Assembly: GCA_000151295.1 (NCBI GenBank)
Contig: GG745389.1
Location: forward strand, 11,611 to 75,610
Length of the DNA: 64,000 nt
Reading direction: 5' to 3'
DNA from: Allomyces macrogynus ATCC 38327
Lineage: Eukaryota > Blastocladiomycota > Blastocladiomycetes > Blastocladiales > Blastocladiaceae
The position numbers were made by a program, and so were the translations under genes. A model generated the notes under the pieces. The model was given only the letters and a program-made list of their open reading frames with translations, was not told the origin of the DNA and searched no databases. How positions within the stretch are numbered: position 1 is the stretch's first letter; each line of letters begins with the position of its first letter. Positions 11,167-22,301 of this stretch are shown piece by piece.

Positions 11167-12107
11167 TCACCGCCGCCGGCGCAACCCCACATAGAACACG
11201 ACCCCACCGACGCGCGCCGCGGCGCCATTCACGGCCACCCACCGATCGCAGCACTGGTGGTCGGGCAGGTACATGCCGTCGCACGCCTGGCACACGCCTG
11301 GCTGCTGGTGCCGCGTCACACCAATTGACTCCATCAAGTCCTGGTCCCATGGGAGGTTCGGCCCGCGGGGCGACGCACCAAACGCGGCGCGCAACGTCGC
11401 ACCGCGTACACCGTCGCGCTTGTCGCCTGTGTACTCAAATTGGCCTGTCTTGGAAAGCAATTGCTGGCCGAGCGGGTCGTGTGCAAGAGCCGCGCGCACA
11501 GGGGGCTGGGAATGACGCAAGGGAACCGGGCGGCGCTCGCGGCAGCCCGATACTGGCCCATTTCCGAGTTCTTGTCGTCGTTGTTGTCATCACTACCGTC
11601 CGACCTGTCGAGTTCGTTGCGGATCGGCAAGTCCCGCGCGCGGTTACGCGTCTGGAACGTCGGCTCAGCGACCGGCGGGCGGTCCAGCGGCCGCTGCGCC
11701 GGCGGCGGCGGCAGTAGCAAGTCGTCCTCGTCACGACTCCGTTTCCCGCGGCGCAACTTCGTCGACCGTTCCGTCGCGGCCGCAGCGGTCGTCCCAATCG
11801 TCTCCAGCACGTGGTCTGGCAAGAGCATCGCGTACTTGTCGTGCAGCGCGAGCACGTCGGCCTTGAGCGCGGTCAGCACCGACACGAGTTCGCGCGCGGC
11901 GTTGCTCGTCGGGTCGTCGGCGAGCACCGCGTCAGCGGCACGGCGCATCTCGGCCGTGTTTGCGACCGCGTCCTCCAGCCATTGTGCGACGTGGTCGACG
12001 ACAAGATTGTGGGCTTGGGCGGCAATCGCTTGTGATTGGGCGAGCATCGACTGGACGCGGTCGGCGGTGCCAGGGACGGCGGCGGGCGGGGGCGCGGGGC
12101 CGAACAT
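11167..12107 (-). pseudogene. Multi-copy family member with a frame break between its halves
   Basis: The N-terminal half starts at the ATG of MFGPAPPPAAVP (12107). It carries the helical segment AQAHNLVVDHVAQWLEDAV and EMRRAADAVLADDP, then a basic cluster (KLRRGKRSRDEDD, nuclear-signal-like) and an Asp/Asn-rich stretch. The C-terminal module is in another frame and ends at 11167: LLSKTGQFEYTGDKRDGVRG, LPWDQDLMESIGVTR, CQACDGMY, QCCDRW and FYVGLRRRR. The change lies between about 11,510 and 11,600. A one-base indel explains it; I found no convincing intron with the right length. If a spliced form exists, the gene could still be active. Confidence 0.65.
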
Positions 12108-12720
12108 CGTGAGGAGAATTGGCTTGCTTGGATGGGCGGAAGAAGCGCGTCGCTTGCAGAGACAGAACAGTTGCTGGAGGCTGGTGCGGCAAGTCTCGCT
12201 GCTTGGAGTCCGTGGCAGGCAGGACCAGAGCGCAGGATCGGGTGTGTGGGCGTCGTGGACGGCTTGCCGCCGTGCGTCGTCATGGAGCGGCAAGCGGAGA
12301 AGAGCTGGTTGAAGGAAGGAATGCGAAAGCAGCGAAACGCGATGCCCATTTCGAACGAGCAGCTCTGACATGGCCACAGCATGCCAGTGACTTGGACAGC
12401 CCGGCGCTGTGCAGGAACGAGGCGAGGTGAAGGAGATTCCCGTGCCTGTCATTGTTCCGCCCGCGTATCCCGCTCACGTTCATGTTCCGCAGCCTGCTGC
12501 CGTGTTGCCCCTTTGTGCTGACGAGGAACACGATGGTCACGTCGATGCACTGGATGGTCATGAGGTCCAGCAGCAGCTGGGCAAGGTGGTCCAGCAAGTG
12601 GATTTTTCTCCCGTGGGGACTGCCTAAGATCTGGGCGGCGTCGACCATTTGGATCGTCGCACCCGCACGGACCAACCACGCCAATCCATGCGTGACCGCG
12701 ATGCGCCGGTCCGCCCTCCC
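12108..12720. other. Intergenic between divergent family copies
   Basis: This lies upstream of the minus-strand family copy at 11.2-12.1 kb and of the decayed plus-strand copy from about 12.72 kb. No recognisable gene is present. It would hold the promoter of the minus-strand copy. Confidence 0.4.
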
Positions 12721-13119
12721 TTCTCGCCGTTGTCATGGCCACCGCGCGATCCCGTGGTCCTTGCGCGCCTCGCCAAGCATCCGATTAGCATGCGGCATTT
12801 GAAATTGGACCTGCAATTGTCGCGACAGGCGATTCACGCGACGTCGTCTTTCCGGCAGAAAACAACCGCACGATTAAACGACCGCGAAATCGACCCCTTG
12901 TTGTGGCCAAACGCCGTGGATTTGGCCAAGTATGGAGTGTTTTGCGACGAGATGTGGTACGTGTGTCGCATTTGCTACCAGGCGTCGTTGGAATTTCGTC
13001 GGTGTTGCGATATTGAGGCGAACAAGGGCGATTGCCTTGTGGGACTGCGACGGCATCCAGAGGCTGCAGATAACTGGTGTGGTGACATGAACCTGGCGTG
13101 TCAGGATATTTTATTTTGA
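12721..13119 (+). pseudogene. Diverged C-terminal module of the multi-copy family
   Basis: The frame reads PPRDPVVLARLAKHP, then a diverged middle, then VCRICYQA, RRCCDIEA and CLVGLRRH. This follows the second module of the 53-55 kb copy (PPRDAALRARLEH..., CCDVC, HRCCGVW). The TG-x3-D loop has lost its usual residues. No N-terminal half is attached, so it is best read as a truncated relic. The stop follows the sequence DILF. Confidence 0.5.
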
Positions 13120-15214
13120 GCTTGTTTGTTTGGCTGGATCGAATGAGATGTGATTTTTGGGGTGATGCTCTGTTCTTCTCCACATTTTTGAATGCTTTTG
13201 CTGAACGTTGATTCTCACACTTGGCGTTTCAATCTGACAGTCCTCTGATTCCTCTCAAAAGTGACCCAATGCTCCATTGTCCACACACCTCATCACCAAA
13301 GGCCAACATGCCCCTTCCAGCACCGCTGCGGATCACATCGATACGGCAGAGTTCAGTTCCCCAGCAGCACTTTCACGCGCGGCATCGGCCACGCGCTGTC
13401 CCTGCCACTACAAGCCTTCATTCGTCAGAAGCGACGAGGAGAATCTCGACGAAAACAGCCGGCCCGAAGCGAACTAGCGCTTCTGTCGCACGTGTCGGAA
13501 TTATGGAGTGTACAGTCTTATGCGCTAATTTCAAGTCCAGCACGAGGAAGCGCGTGTGGTGAGTGCTGTGGGGGAAGCGCATGAAGTGTTGTTGCAGGGC
13601 CGCGCTCCTAGTCATTGTGAGGAGATCAGCGGATCGGGAGGAGCTCGTGGAACATATTGGGGATTGAAAACAGGAATGAAGAGACAGTGAGCCGTTGATC
13701 AGCAACGTATCAGTCTCCGTTCTGGCAGACCAGCAAAGCACGCCAGCTTGGTGACCTTGCCTTTGATGAAGCAAGTCTGGAGTGTATCACAACGAAACGA
13801 TGTACAGGTGTGCGCCGCAGGGGCCCCCAGGCATCGTCCCTCTCTCTCCACCGCCAACACCAGTCGCGGCAAATTGGGCGACCCCAAACACTCCTGCTGC
13901 GTCGCCGAGGCCGCAAGCGCATGCGCACTGGTCGCAAGGCACCATTCATCCTGTCCCGCCACCACCACCGCCGCTGCTGGTGCTGCAGGGGATTGACTTG
14001 ACGACGACCGATGTGATTGGAGTAAGGAGGGTGCTCGCCCTCTACAGTATTGTGCTGGTGCCTTGCTCTCTCGCCCCCACCAACACCTGTCATGGCGGTT
14101 GGGCAACTGTGCCTGCACCTGCCTCTGTTGGGTGACTTTGCCTGCTCCTGCCATACATCGCTGCTGCTGCCGTCAATGTACGTGCACTGGACACAAACTT
14201 CCAGGTTTCGATTTGGTCCAAGTTGGGAGGAACCACGCGCTGCTCCACCATCCCCGCCAGGACAATTTGGCCGCTTCCGACCCACAACATGATGGTGGCC
14301 ATGCTGCAAGTGGCAGGAACAGTCACGCTGAGCGAAAGACTGTTGCGCTGGCGTTGCGGCATCGTGTTGTGGTGGAGAAGGTCAATTGCGACGTGGACGG
14401 TAAAGAGTCATGCGCGCTACTGGATCTGCCATGCCAATGACTGTTCATCCGCGTGGGGAGATTTGTCGTGGAAGTGCATGAATTGCTGTATGCCCTGAGA
14501 TGTGCTGGTGAGCGTGCAAGCAATACATCTGTGGGTGGAGAAGATACATGATGTCGACCACAATTATGCGAGCTTTAAATATGTCTATGTTGCCGTTTCC
14601 AGCCTGGAATGAGCTGACCGCGACCATTGTGTCCCCATCAATCGCAGTATTGCCATCTCTTACTCCAGCGAGCGCTTCCCCTCATCGACCTCGCCCCGAG
14701 TGCCATGAAGTTTGCACATTAACGTCCCATCACCACCCCTCGCTGTGCACCGCGAGCAGCTTCAGCTGCCGATCCTGCAGGTTCTACAACTCGTCGCAGA
14801 GAAAGGCGACGCGGATCAATGCACCATCAAAGAGTAATATGTTGCCAGAAAGCTCCACGGCGCGTAGCAAGTGATTCAGGTCGGACTGAGAGCAGTGAGT
14901 GCTGCGCGCGTCTTCAGCGTTGGCAACGTTGTAAAACGTGCCATAGATCGGGTTCAGCGGGAACACGGACCCTCAACACCAGCGGCGTTGAGGAACAAAG
15001 GAATGGAAGCTGTCCCGGCCATGCAGGATCAACAAATTCTGGCAGGGGTCAAAAATATCTTCCATCACGCCCTTCCAAGTCACCACCACGTCTTATCCAT
15101 TCTGCATGTCTGGCAACTCTCTCCTCGCTCGCTCACTCTCCTGTCACCTTTTGCTTGCTTTGCATCAACTTAACGCCAAGTCACACGCTCGAGCGCATCG
15201 CCCTCCGCTTCATC
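13120..15214. other. Two kilobases without a supported gene
   Basis: CpG content is intermediate between the core genes and the depleted island at 18.5-22.1 kb. Many overlapping short frames occur but none has a familiar motif. Two segments near 13,840-13,905 and 14,065-14,125 look like diverged copies of one another (both encode a PLSPPPTPV-like peptide on the plus strand). The last part, just before 15,215, should contain the promoter and leader of the aminotransferase. The region looks like old, decayed sequence. Confidence 0.4.
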
Positions 15215-16867
15215 ATGTCCACCATGACGACCAAGAATGTGGCCGCGCCCACGACCGCCAAGCCCATCCACGACTACACGCCGTACCTGACCGCGTATTC
15301 GCGCGCGCGCGAGGAATCCGCCATTTCGGCGCTCGCGCCCGTCGCCGAGTTGCCCGGTATGATCTCGTTTGCCGGCGGCGCACCGAACCCGGGCACGTTT
15401 GAGATCACCAACCTCGACCTGACGTTCAAGAACGGCACGACCTCCAAGTTGGGCGAAAAGACGACACAGGCGGCACTGCAGTACGGGGCCACGCCCGGTA
15501 TGCCCGACCTGCTCGCATTTTTCGAACAGCTGCAGCTGCGCGTGCACGGCGCGCCCAAGTACGCCAATCCGCACCTCAAACGGCGGATTCTGATCGGGAA
15601 CGGGTCACAGGACCTGCTTTCCAAGGCCATGGCCGCACTCGTCAAGCCGGGCGACAGCGTTCTCGTCGAGGCGCGCTGTTACCCGGGGATGCTGTCGATT
15701 CTGGACCCGATGGTCAAGACCATGAGCGTCAAGCTCGTGGCCGTCCCGATCGACGAGGATGGGATTGACCCGACGGCGTTGGCCGCGATCTTGGACGCGT
15801 GGCCCGCGCGGAAACGCAAGCCGCACGTACTCTACACGGTCCCGACGAGCCAGAACCCGACAGGCGCGACGACGCCGCTCGCGCGCCGCCGTGCCGTGTA
15901 CGCGATCGCGCAGCGGCATGACTTCCTTGTGCTCGAGGACGACCCGTACGTATACCTGCAGTACACGCTCCCGGCCGATGCCGTTGCCGAGCAGCAGCAG
16001 CAGAAGAAGCAGCCGCTCGTCGACGCGCCGCCGCACCCGGCCTCGGCGCCCTCGCGCAACGAAGCTGACCTGGCCCTCGGCGCGCGGTTCGCAGCGACCT
16101 TGGTCCCGAGCTACATGTCGCTCGACACGGACGGCCGCGTCCTGCGATTCGACTCGCTCTCGAAAGTCGTCGGCGGCGGGATCCGGATCGGGTTTCTCAC
16201 GGGCCCCGCACCCATTTATGAACGGCTCGAATTCGACGTGCAGGCGACCTCGCTGCAACCGACGTCCCTCGCGCAAATCATTGTCCTCGCCCTCGTGCGG
16301 GACGTTTGGCACTCCATGCCGGACTTGTTCCTTGCGCACACGGCACGCCTCTCCGCGTTTTACCGGTCCCGCCGCGACGCGATGCTTCGTGCGATGTCCG
16401 CCGCGCGGCTCGTTGAGGATGGACTGGTCGAGATGGCGAATGTGCCGACGGCGGGGATGTTCTTGTGGTTCAAGCTCACGACAGTCAAGGATGCGCTCGC
16501 GCTCGCGCGCGGGCCGGCCATGGACCGGAAAGTGTTGCTGTTGCCGGGGATTCATTGTGTGCCGAGTGTGAAACCGGGGGAGAAGGACGCGTATGTGCGT
16601 GCGACGTATGCGTTGGCGACCGAGGAGATGATGGTCGAGGGGATGAAGCGGTTGCGCGAGTGTATTGATTTGGCGATGCGCAACGAGTGGTTGCAGCAGC
16701 GGCAGCAGGAAGAGGAGGAGCGTGCGGGCCGTGTGTCACAGTTGACGATAGCGGTCGCGCGCGGTGCGCAGACTGTGGTGGAGAATTTGATGGGGACGCT
16801 GCTGTGCGGCCTTGCGGATTCGAGGGATGCGGACGAGGACGAGGACGTGAAGCGCCCGCTCAAGTAG
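15215..16867 (+). CDS. PLP-dependent aminotransferase, ARO8/AADAT (kynurenine/aminoadipate) type
   Basis: One uninterrupted frame of 550 residues begins at MSTMTTKN. It is a fold-type I (class I/II) aminotransferase. MISFAGGAPNPGTF is the family's N-terminal signature, LQYGATPGMPDL and IGNGSQDLLSKA shape the cofactor site, TVPTSQNPTG and EDDPYVYLQY follow, and Lys317 in DSLSKVVGGGIRIGFL is the expected Schiff-base lysine. The C-terminal domain keeps AGMFLWFKL and the substrate-carboxylate arginine in VRATYALA. An insert rich in Gln and Ala sits after YLQYTLP. Fungal relatives (Aro8p, LysN) transaminate aromatic amino acids, 2-aminoadipate and kynurenine, in the cytosol. Which substrate dominates here is not settled by sequence. 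The last 80 residues, after YALATEEMM, are an acidic/Gln-rich extension. Confidence 0.9.
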   Translation: MSTMTTKNVAAPTTAKPIHDYTPYLTAYSRAREESAISALAPVAELPGMISFAGGAPNPGTFEITNLDLTFKNGTTSKLGEKTTQAALQYGATPGMPDLLAFFEQLQLRVHGAPKYANPHLKRRILIGNGSQDLLSKAMAALVKPGDSVLVEARCYPGMLSILDPMVKTMSVKLVAVPIDEDGIDPTALAAILDAWPARKRKPHVLYTVPTSQNPTGATTPLARRRAVYAIAQRHDFLVLEDDPYVYLQYTLPADAVAEQQQQKKQPLVDAPPHPASAPSRNEADLALGARFAATLVPSYMSLDTDGRVLRFDSLSKVVGGGIRIGFLTGPAPIYERLEFDVQATSLQPTSLAQIIVLALVRDVWHSMPDLFLAHTARLSAFYRSRRDAMLRAMSAARLVEDGLVEMANVPTAGMFLWFKLTTVKDALALARGPAMDRKVLLLPGIHCVPSVKPGEKDAYVRATYALATEEMMVEGMKRLRECIDLAMRNEWLQQRQQEEEERAGRVSQLTIAVARGAQTVVENLMGTLLCGLADSRDADEDEDVKRPLK

Positions 16868-17426
16868 ATGGCGGTGGTGGTTGGGATCGATGGAGGCATA
16901 ACTTAGAAACTGTCACGGTTTGGGCCAGTGAAGGAAGTTCAAAAAGGGATAGATGATCAAACTTGGCGGAGACACTCGCCCCGTCGTCCTCGACACATTT
17001 CGCCTCCATCCAAGTAGCACGTCGTCAACACACTCTAGCCACCACGCTCCGATACAGCTCCACGACCGCAGTGCACGCGGAAGAGCGCGAGAGAGGACGG
17101 ACGCGGCACGTGGTGAGGAACGACCTCATGGCACCAGCAGCCTTTGGTGGAAAATGGCGGTAGGAGGAGAACGAGCAGCAAGAGGAAGAGGAGCGGCAGG
17201 AGGAGGACGAGCGCGTTAGGGTCATCCGAGCCCACTCTCGATCGATTTGTTATGGAAAAGATTGTGGGATTGCGGTGTGCGAAGTAATGTTACGAGAGAG
17301 TATGCATGCATGAGTACCATGGCAGGCGAGCATCATTTCCATCATTCCCTCACAGCCACACAACATTTCTCCATCTTCTCCACCGCTTCTACAACCACGA
17401 CGACGTCAACTATCGCCAGCGACATC
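16868..17426. other. Intergenic, no supported gene
   Basis: This lies between the aminotransferase stop and the start of the next family copy. A purine-rich run (aggaggagaacgagcag...) lies around 17,160-17,215. No gene is recognised. Confidence 0.45.
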
Positions 17427-18088
17427 ATGATCCCCTCCAGACCTGCACCGCCAGCGGGCGCCGACCAGCAACGCGAGCTCGCGCGGTGGCGCGCGGCCAC
17501 TGTGAACCAGGCGCAGCAACTCGTGCTCGACCACGCGCACGACCTTCTCCAGGCGAAGACTTCGCGCGCCAAGGACACGCGCGCCATGGCCGAGACGCTC
17601 GTGGCCGATGTGGCCACCGACACGAACGCATACGATCTCGTTCGCGCGCTCCGCACGCTCGAGAATGATTTGATCTCCCCAGCACCACCGTGCTCGCCAC
17701 CCTGCCCACCCCGTGGTCGCCGCACGCCTCGCTCGACCGGTTCCTCGAATTTCAAACCCCACTCGGCGCGCTTTTCCTCTCCCTGACGTCCCCCTTTATC
17801 GCCACCGGCTCCCCACACGACGGCGTCGCGGCGGCGGCCATTCGTAGTGCGCTCGGACTCGCCTCGCCGCGCACGCGCCTGCCGTGGCCACGGGGCGGGA
17901 CTCTGGAGGCGGCGGGCGTGATGCACGCCGCGGTCGCGCGCCTGTGCTGCTCGGCGTGCGACCAGATGCGGTGGCACCGGCGGTCGTGTCTGTGTGCGCG
18001 CGATGCATTGGTGCGTGGCGACATGCCGCCAACGTGGAACCAGCGGGTGGTTGTGGTTGGGGTGCGGCGTCGTGCCCCGGGAAATTGA
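17427..18088 (+). pseudogene. Short multi-copy family member with a frame break
   Basis: The N-terminal frame starts with MIPSRPAPPAGADQQ and holds the helical segment RWRAATVNQAQQLVLDHAHD, then LVADVATDTNAYDLVRAL. After LENDLISP the reading passes to another frame, which has a TGA just upstream (17,666-17,668). There the module reads FLSLTSPFIATGSPHDGV, IRSALGL, LPWPRGGTLEAAGV, CCSACDQM, and ends VVVVGVRRRAPGN. The second Cys pair is altered (SCLC). The linker seen in other copies is nearly absent. Either an indel or an unseen splice joins the halves. A run of 17 G follows the stop. Confidence 0.6.
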
Positions 18089-18091
18089 GCC

Positions 18092-18108
18092 GGGGGGGGG
18101 GGGGGGGG
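18092..18108 (+). repeat. Homopolymer of 17 G
   Basis: An unbroken run of 17 G lies three bases after the stop of the preceding family copy. Long G or C runs occur at three places in this window and may be length-variable or a sequencing weak point. Confidence 0.9.
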
Positions 18109-18527
18109 CGGGAGTGCGTTGGATCACGGGAGTTAATGAATGAAGATGGGTGCGGCGGCCGACGATGGATGCTGGCTCGTTTGGATTACATGGTGGACGA
18201 GTGGAAGGGCGCTGTCGTTGGCATCTATGGATGTGGGAGGCTGCGAGGCGCGTGCATCGGTCTGGTGGATCGGTTTGTGCTGTGCTTGCATGACAGGAGA
18301 AAAGGGAGCGACGAGAGCGTCGAGGTAGCAGATACAGGTGACATGGCAACAGGCGGTATATGACGTGGATTCCTGCCTTGCTTCTCCTGCTTCTCTCTCG
18401 TGTTCTCACTCACAATCGACGTCAGTCGTCGCCCACAGAAAATAAATAGTTCAGCACCACCGCGTCCACCCAAACCGGACGCATATTTATCCACTTTGCA
18501 TCGTGCCGTGACCACCACCACCACGCC
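18109..18527. other. Intergenic between two tandem family copies
   Basis: About 420 bases with no recognised gene. CpG content falls from here towards the depleted island that starts near 18.5 kb. Confidence 0.4.
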
Positions 18528-19717
18528 ATGCAAGCCCCAGCACCAACAGCAGCCGCATGCGTCCCTGACCTGCCATCACAGTCTGCCAGCATCGACCTGC
18601 ACAAACTGTTTCAGCAATCACGGTCAATCATTCAGCAGGCACACGATCTCGTTGTTGAACAAGCGACTGGCATCTTGCACGACGCCATGGCCTGTGCAGC
18701 TGCTGAATGTGTTGCAGCCAAGGCACTTGTCACTGAATTTGGAACAGATGCAGCTGCCCATTTGGTTGCCAACTTGGACGCTCTCAATGTTGAGTTAACC
18801 ACTGCACCAAAACCTGATCAAGGACAGCAGTGCTGGATTCACCATTCCAACACTCAAGGCTGATCTAGATGCACTGTGTGTCCAGTATGATGCTCAGTTT
18901 CACAGTCACTGCATGGTGCAGCACGTGGCTGCAGCTGCACCTCCACCTTGTCTGGATGAGGAACATGGTGGTGTTTTGGATGCAATTAGTCGGCCAGGTG
19001 GTGTGGGCGGTGTCACATGGGCCTTCCTTGAACCACCAGGTGCCACTGTGGAGGGCCAAGAGGCTGACCTTGCCAAGGCTGTCTGCACTACTTGTCTGAC
19101 AGATGGTGCTGCCACAGAGAATCATCACGTCCATCTCGCCTCGCCAGCAGCCTTCGACAGATTCGGGGTGTGATGATCCTGCCTTCCTTGCTCCTGCTTG
19201 ACCGATTCGGCCACTGGATGCGACTCATCCAGCAAGCCAATGCCACCACATGGCCCAGGTCTGCATCACCCTCGATGATAATGTTTCAGACTCATCTGAC
19301 CAGTCGGAGACCGAGGCTCCTGCTCCTCTTCATCACTCGTGCGATGCACCAATCTCTTCTGCTCTCCCAGCCTGGCCTCCACATGACCTTGATGCACATG
19401 CCCAACTCAAGTGCAATCCCATGGGCCGCCTGCTCTTGCATCCCGACGCACCCTTTCTGGTGACTGGCAAGGAGAAAGATGCGGTACTTGTGGCTGATGT
19501 GAATCGTGCGCTCAAGCAGCAGTGGTACCATTTAGTGCTGTGCCCCAAGCATGCAGTCATGGCTGCATTTGGCGTCTATCACGACGAGCAACCACGGCCC
19601 TGCTGTGACCAGTGCAAGACGGTCTGGTCGACGAGTAGCGTGTGCTGCTTGGCCATGACGACAGTGCGCTCATGTATTGTGGGTCTGTGCTGTCGTGAGG
19701 ATGCTGATGGGTGTTGA
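18528..19717 (+). pseudogene. Multi-copy family member, broken and CpG-depleted
   Basis: Three frames must be joined. The first (18528-18863) begins MQAPAPTAAACVPDLPS and holds FQQSRSIIQQAHDLVVEQAT plus TDAAAHLVANLDAL. The second (from about 18,866) continues LKADLDALCVQYDAQ, as in the copy at 11.2-12.1 kb. The third (19250-19717) holds LLLHPDAPFLVTGKEKDAV, a diverged middle, CCDQCKTVW, SVCC and IVGLCCRED. The sequence is strikingly poor in CpG and rich in TG and CA: I count 3 CpG in 18,841-19,080. The copy is very probably dead. Confidence 0.65.
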
Positions 19718-19994
19718 CACATGGGCTGGTTGTGGGGACGAGCTGACATTGTCGCATAATTTTGGGCTTGGGCATATATCTATTAGCATGATTGGTCGAC
19801 GTTTTGAATATACTTGGTGTGCATTTTGCATGCAGGAGTTGAAACTCCATCCTTGTACCAGTCTCAAGGTCTCTAGAGCTGCTCTCATCTGCTGCTTGGT
19901 TTCTCATTAAGTCGACACTTCCTCCACCACCAGTAAACCACCACTGACTCCTCGTCCTCTAGAACACTCGTCCTTTACAACGCAACACCATCAT

Positions 19995-20160
19995 CAATGC
20001 TGCACCACTGCACCATGCTCTCCACCACTGCCTCTGCCAGCATGCTGGTGGGCACCGACCAAGTGCGCACTATGCTTGGGTGGTCGCGCATTGTTGCCAC
20101 CCTGCAAGCACAGCAGCTCACATTGGACCACACGCATGGGTTCAGGTCAGGTTGGGTCAG
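19995..20160 (+). pseudogene. N-terminal relic of a multi-copy family member
   Basis: The short frame reads VRTMLGWSRIVATLQAQQ and then LTLDHTHG. This aligns with the helical segment of the copy at 17.4 kb (RWRAATVNQAQQLVLDHAHD). No module follows in any frame that I can find; the DNA passes into low-complexity sequence. Confidence 0.5.
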
Positions 20161-22301
20161 CAGCAGGTCGAGACCCGCATAAGTGTGCAGTGACAGCACC
20201 AGTGCGAATTCCCAATGCTCAAGTCAGCATGGCAGGACCAAGGCAAAGGACTAGGCTTGTGATAGTGGTACTGGAACATAGGACAGTGCATGCGACTGAA
20301 CCACCAGCAAGAGGGACTGCACACAACTGCAACACTGATGTGAAGAACCATGCACACAAAGCCAGTGCTATGAGCAAAACCACTTGCACAAAATTGGCAA
20401 TCATGAGCAGGTTAAAAAGCACGAAACTGATGCGCAAGAAGACAGCGCACATGGAGTGGATGCAGGGGAGAAAATACATGAAACTGGCGCCTGCAAGCAG
20501 GGACAAATGCACAGAAGGGGGATAGCAGGCATAGGTCCAACCACTACTGCAGACTAGAGCAAGGGACCATGAGCGCAACCACAGCATTGGCATGAGAGAG
20601 CTGCATGCAATGACTGAATCAGCACAATAGAACTGCACGTGTGACTGTGTCACTTGTGAGGAGGCCTGAGTGCCTGAACTGGCATATGAGGGGAGGGCAG
20701 CACACATGGAACTGGCAATCATGGAGCTAGTGTGCAAGAGTAGGACAGAATGCAAGAGCAGGAAGGCGCGTGGGAGCAGGATGGTGCGTGGGAGCAGGAC
20801 GGCGTGCAGGAGCAGGACAGCACATGGGAGCAGGATGGCATGTGTGATGGCATTGCCTGTGAGCAGGATGGTGTGCATGGGGCCAGCACCAGCAAGCATG
20901 ATGGCATGTGGGCAGCCATGGCACCAACCGGTTGCCAAAACTCGTCTTGCACAGCAGAAATACAAGGAATAAATTCAGCAATACAGTGGGAGGGAAGGGG
21001 TGTGTGTGTGTGTGCCAGCAGGAACCAGCAGCAGTCACATCACCACCCCACCCAGGGTCCCACCCCCAGAACCAACAGCAGCCTGGCGACAGTGCCCAGA
21101 GGTGCGCACAGTCCTCAGCAATGGGCATGCGATTTTTGGGAATGGGGGAGGGCGTGCAGCAGCAGTGTGGCAGTCAGGTGGTGCTGGTGCAGCAGCAGCC
21201 AAATCACACAGAAAATGGCAGTTGAAGGCTGTACAAGTGGTGTGCTAGGTTCTGGGCATTATTCTCTAATTATTGCAGCGCGTTGCAGGCGCAGTGGGTG
21301 GGTATCATGCACACAGTGGTTGGTTGAAAGGTGGGTGGGTGGTGCAGCTGTGGTGTGTGCAAGGCATGGGTTTTGACAGGTTTTGGTGATGAAACATGCT
21401 GAGCCTCACAAACAGTACACACGCTCACAGCGTCCAGTCCCATGATAGTGCAGCAAGTCAAGGAGCTTGCTCTTTGTCAACTGGATCCAGAAGTTGACAT
21501 GACAGCACCCATCCCAAATGGGAATGTGTCAAGCACAGGCACCACAGTGGCCAGTGGACAATATCAGCATGGTGACAGTTCCAATCGCCTGTACCCATCA
21601 TAGTTGCAGATGCAGTGGCTGGTTCCAGGCACCATGTCAGCCAGTAAGGCCATTCATTGCCCCAAGGGGCTCTCAATGATCAAATTGCCATGGTAGCCCT
21701 TGATTGACATGTTGCTGCTCACATCTGGTTTGGTGAAGTTGCAGTGCCAGGCCTCAAGGGCGGCCACACACGCCTGTATTGCCACCAGATCCTGTGCCGC
21801 CTTGCTGCATTTGTTGGCAAGCTCCTTCTTGATGGTCTTGACCTGCTTGTTCAAGATGGTGAGTTCTGTGCACAGCTGGTTGATGATCACACTTGATGGA
21901 GCACTGGCCAGTTGGTGCACACCAGAGTAGTCCAAGGCCACCCACGCGCATATCAGGCACAAGTTGGTCATGCCATCCTCGGAGGCCATCACCACATCAC
22001 CACAGGTCCGATCGGCACGTACAGCTTGCTTTGCAACAAGCGAGAAGCCGGCAAAACGACACACGATGCCGAGTTGAAGAGACGGCGACTGACTGTTCAT
22101 TCTTGCCCACGATGGATTTCTCCAAGAGGAGGTTGTCGCCCACTGCCACTCTTTTCTGCTGAATCAACGACGCGACATCACCCGCACGCACTCCAAGATC
22201 ACCGCTCCATGCCCAACAACTCGCCCAGATTCGACAGCTGCACTAGACCCACCCACCCCACCACCACCACCATCGCCGTTGGCAGCTGCTCTGACGACAC
22301 G
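20161..22301. other. Low-complexity, CpG-poor region without a supported gene
   Basis: The stretch carries purine-rich degenerate repeats on the plus strand up to about 20,970, a TG microsatellite near 21,000, and unstructured sequence to 22.1 kb. A minus-strand frame over 21,654-22,100 contains a possible coiled-coil (LTILNKQVKTIKKELANK), but nothing else supports a gene. The long hydrophobic minus-strand frame at 20,219-20,965 is a by-product of the repeats. Confidence 0.5.
20730..20837 (+). repeat. 18-bp minisatellite, six degenerate units
   Basis: Six consecutive 18-bp units follow the pattern g-n-g-y-g-y-r-n-g-a-g-y-a-g-g-a-n-n, with a core of gagcaggay. They lie inside the CpG-depleted island. 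Less regular copies of the core extend on both sides. Confidence 0.75.

Larger units (their letters stand above)
18500..22100. other. CpG-depleted island
   Basis: Across this stretch CpG dinucleotides are rare and TpG/CpA are common. By hand I count 3 CpG in 18,841-19,080 and 1 in 20,221-20,340, against about 24 in the 120 bases from 15,241 inside the aminotransferase gene. The island holds a dead family copy, a family N-terminal relic and an 18-bp minisatellite. Borders are approximate. Confidence 0.75.

Noticed and set aside
20219..20965. A 248-codon minus-strand frame rich in Leu, Cys and Ser, looking like a membrane protein
   Set aside because: It is the reverse of the GAGCAGGA-type minisatellite and low-complexity DNA; the hydrophobicity follows from the repeat.
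21654..22100. A minus-strand coiled-coil frame that might be a prefoldin-like gene
   Set aside because: Only a short heptad-like stretch is present, without the beta-hairpin hallmark seen in the real prefoldin subunit at 61.4-61.9 kb, and it lies in decayed DNA.
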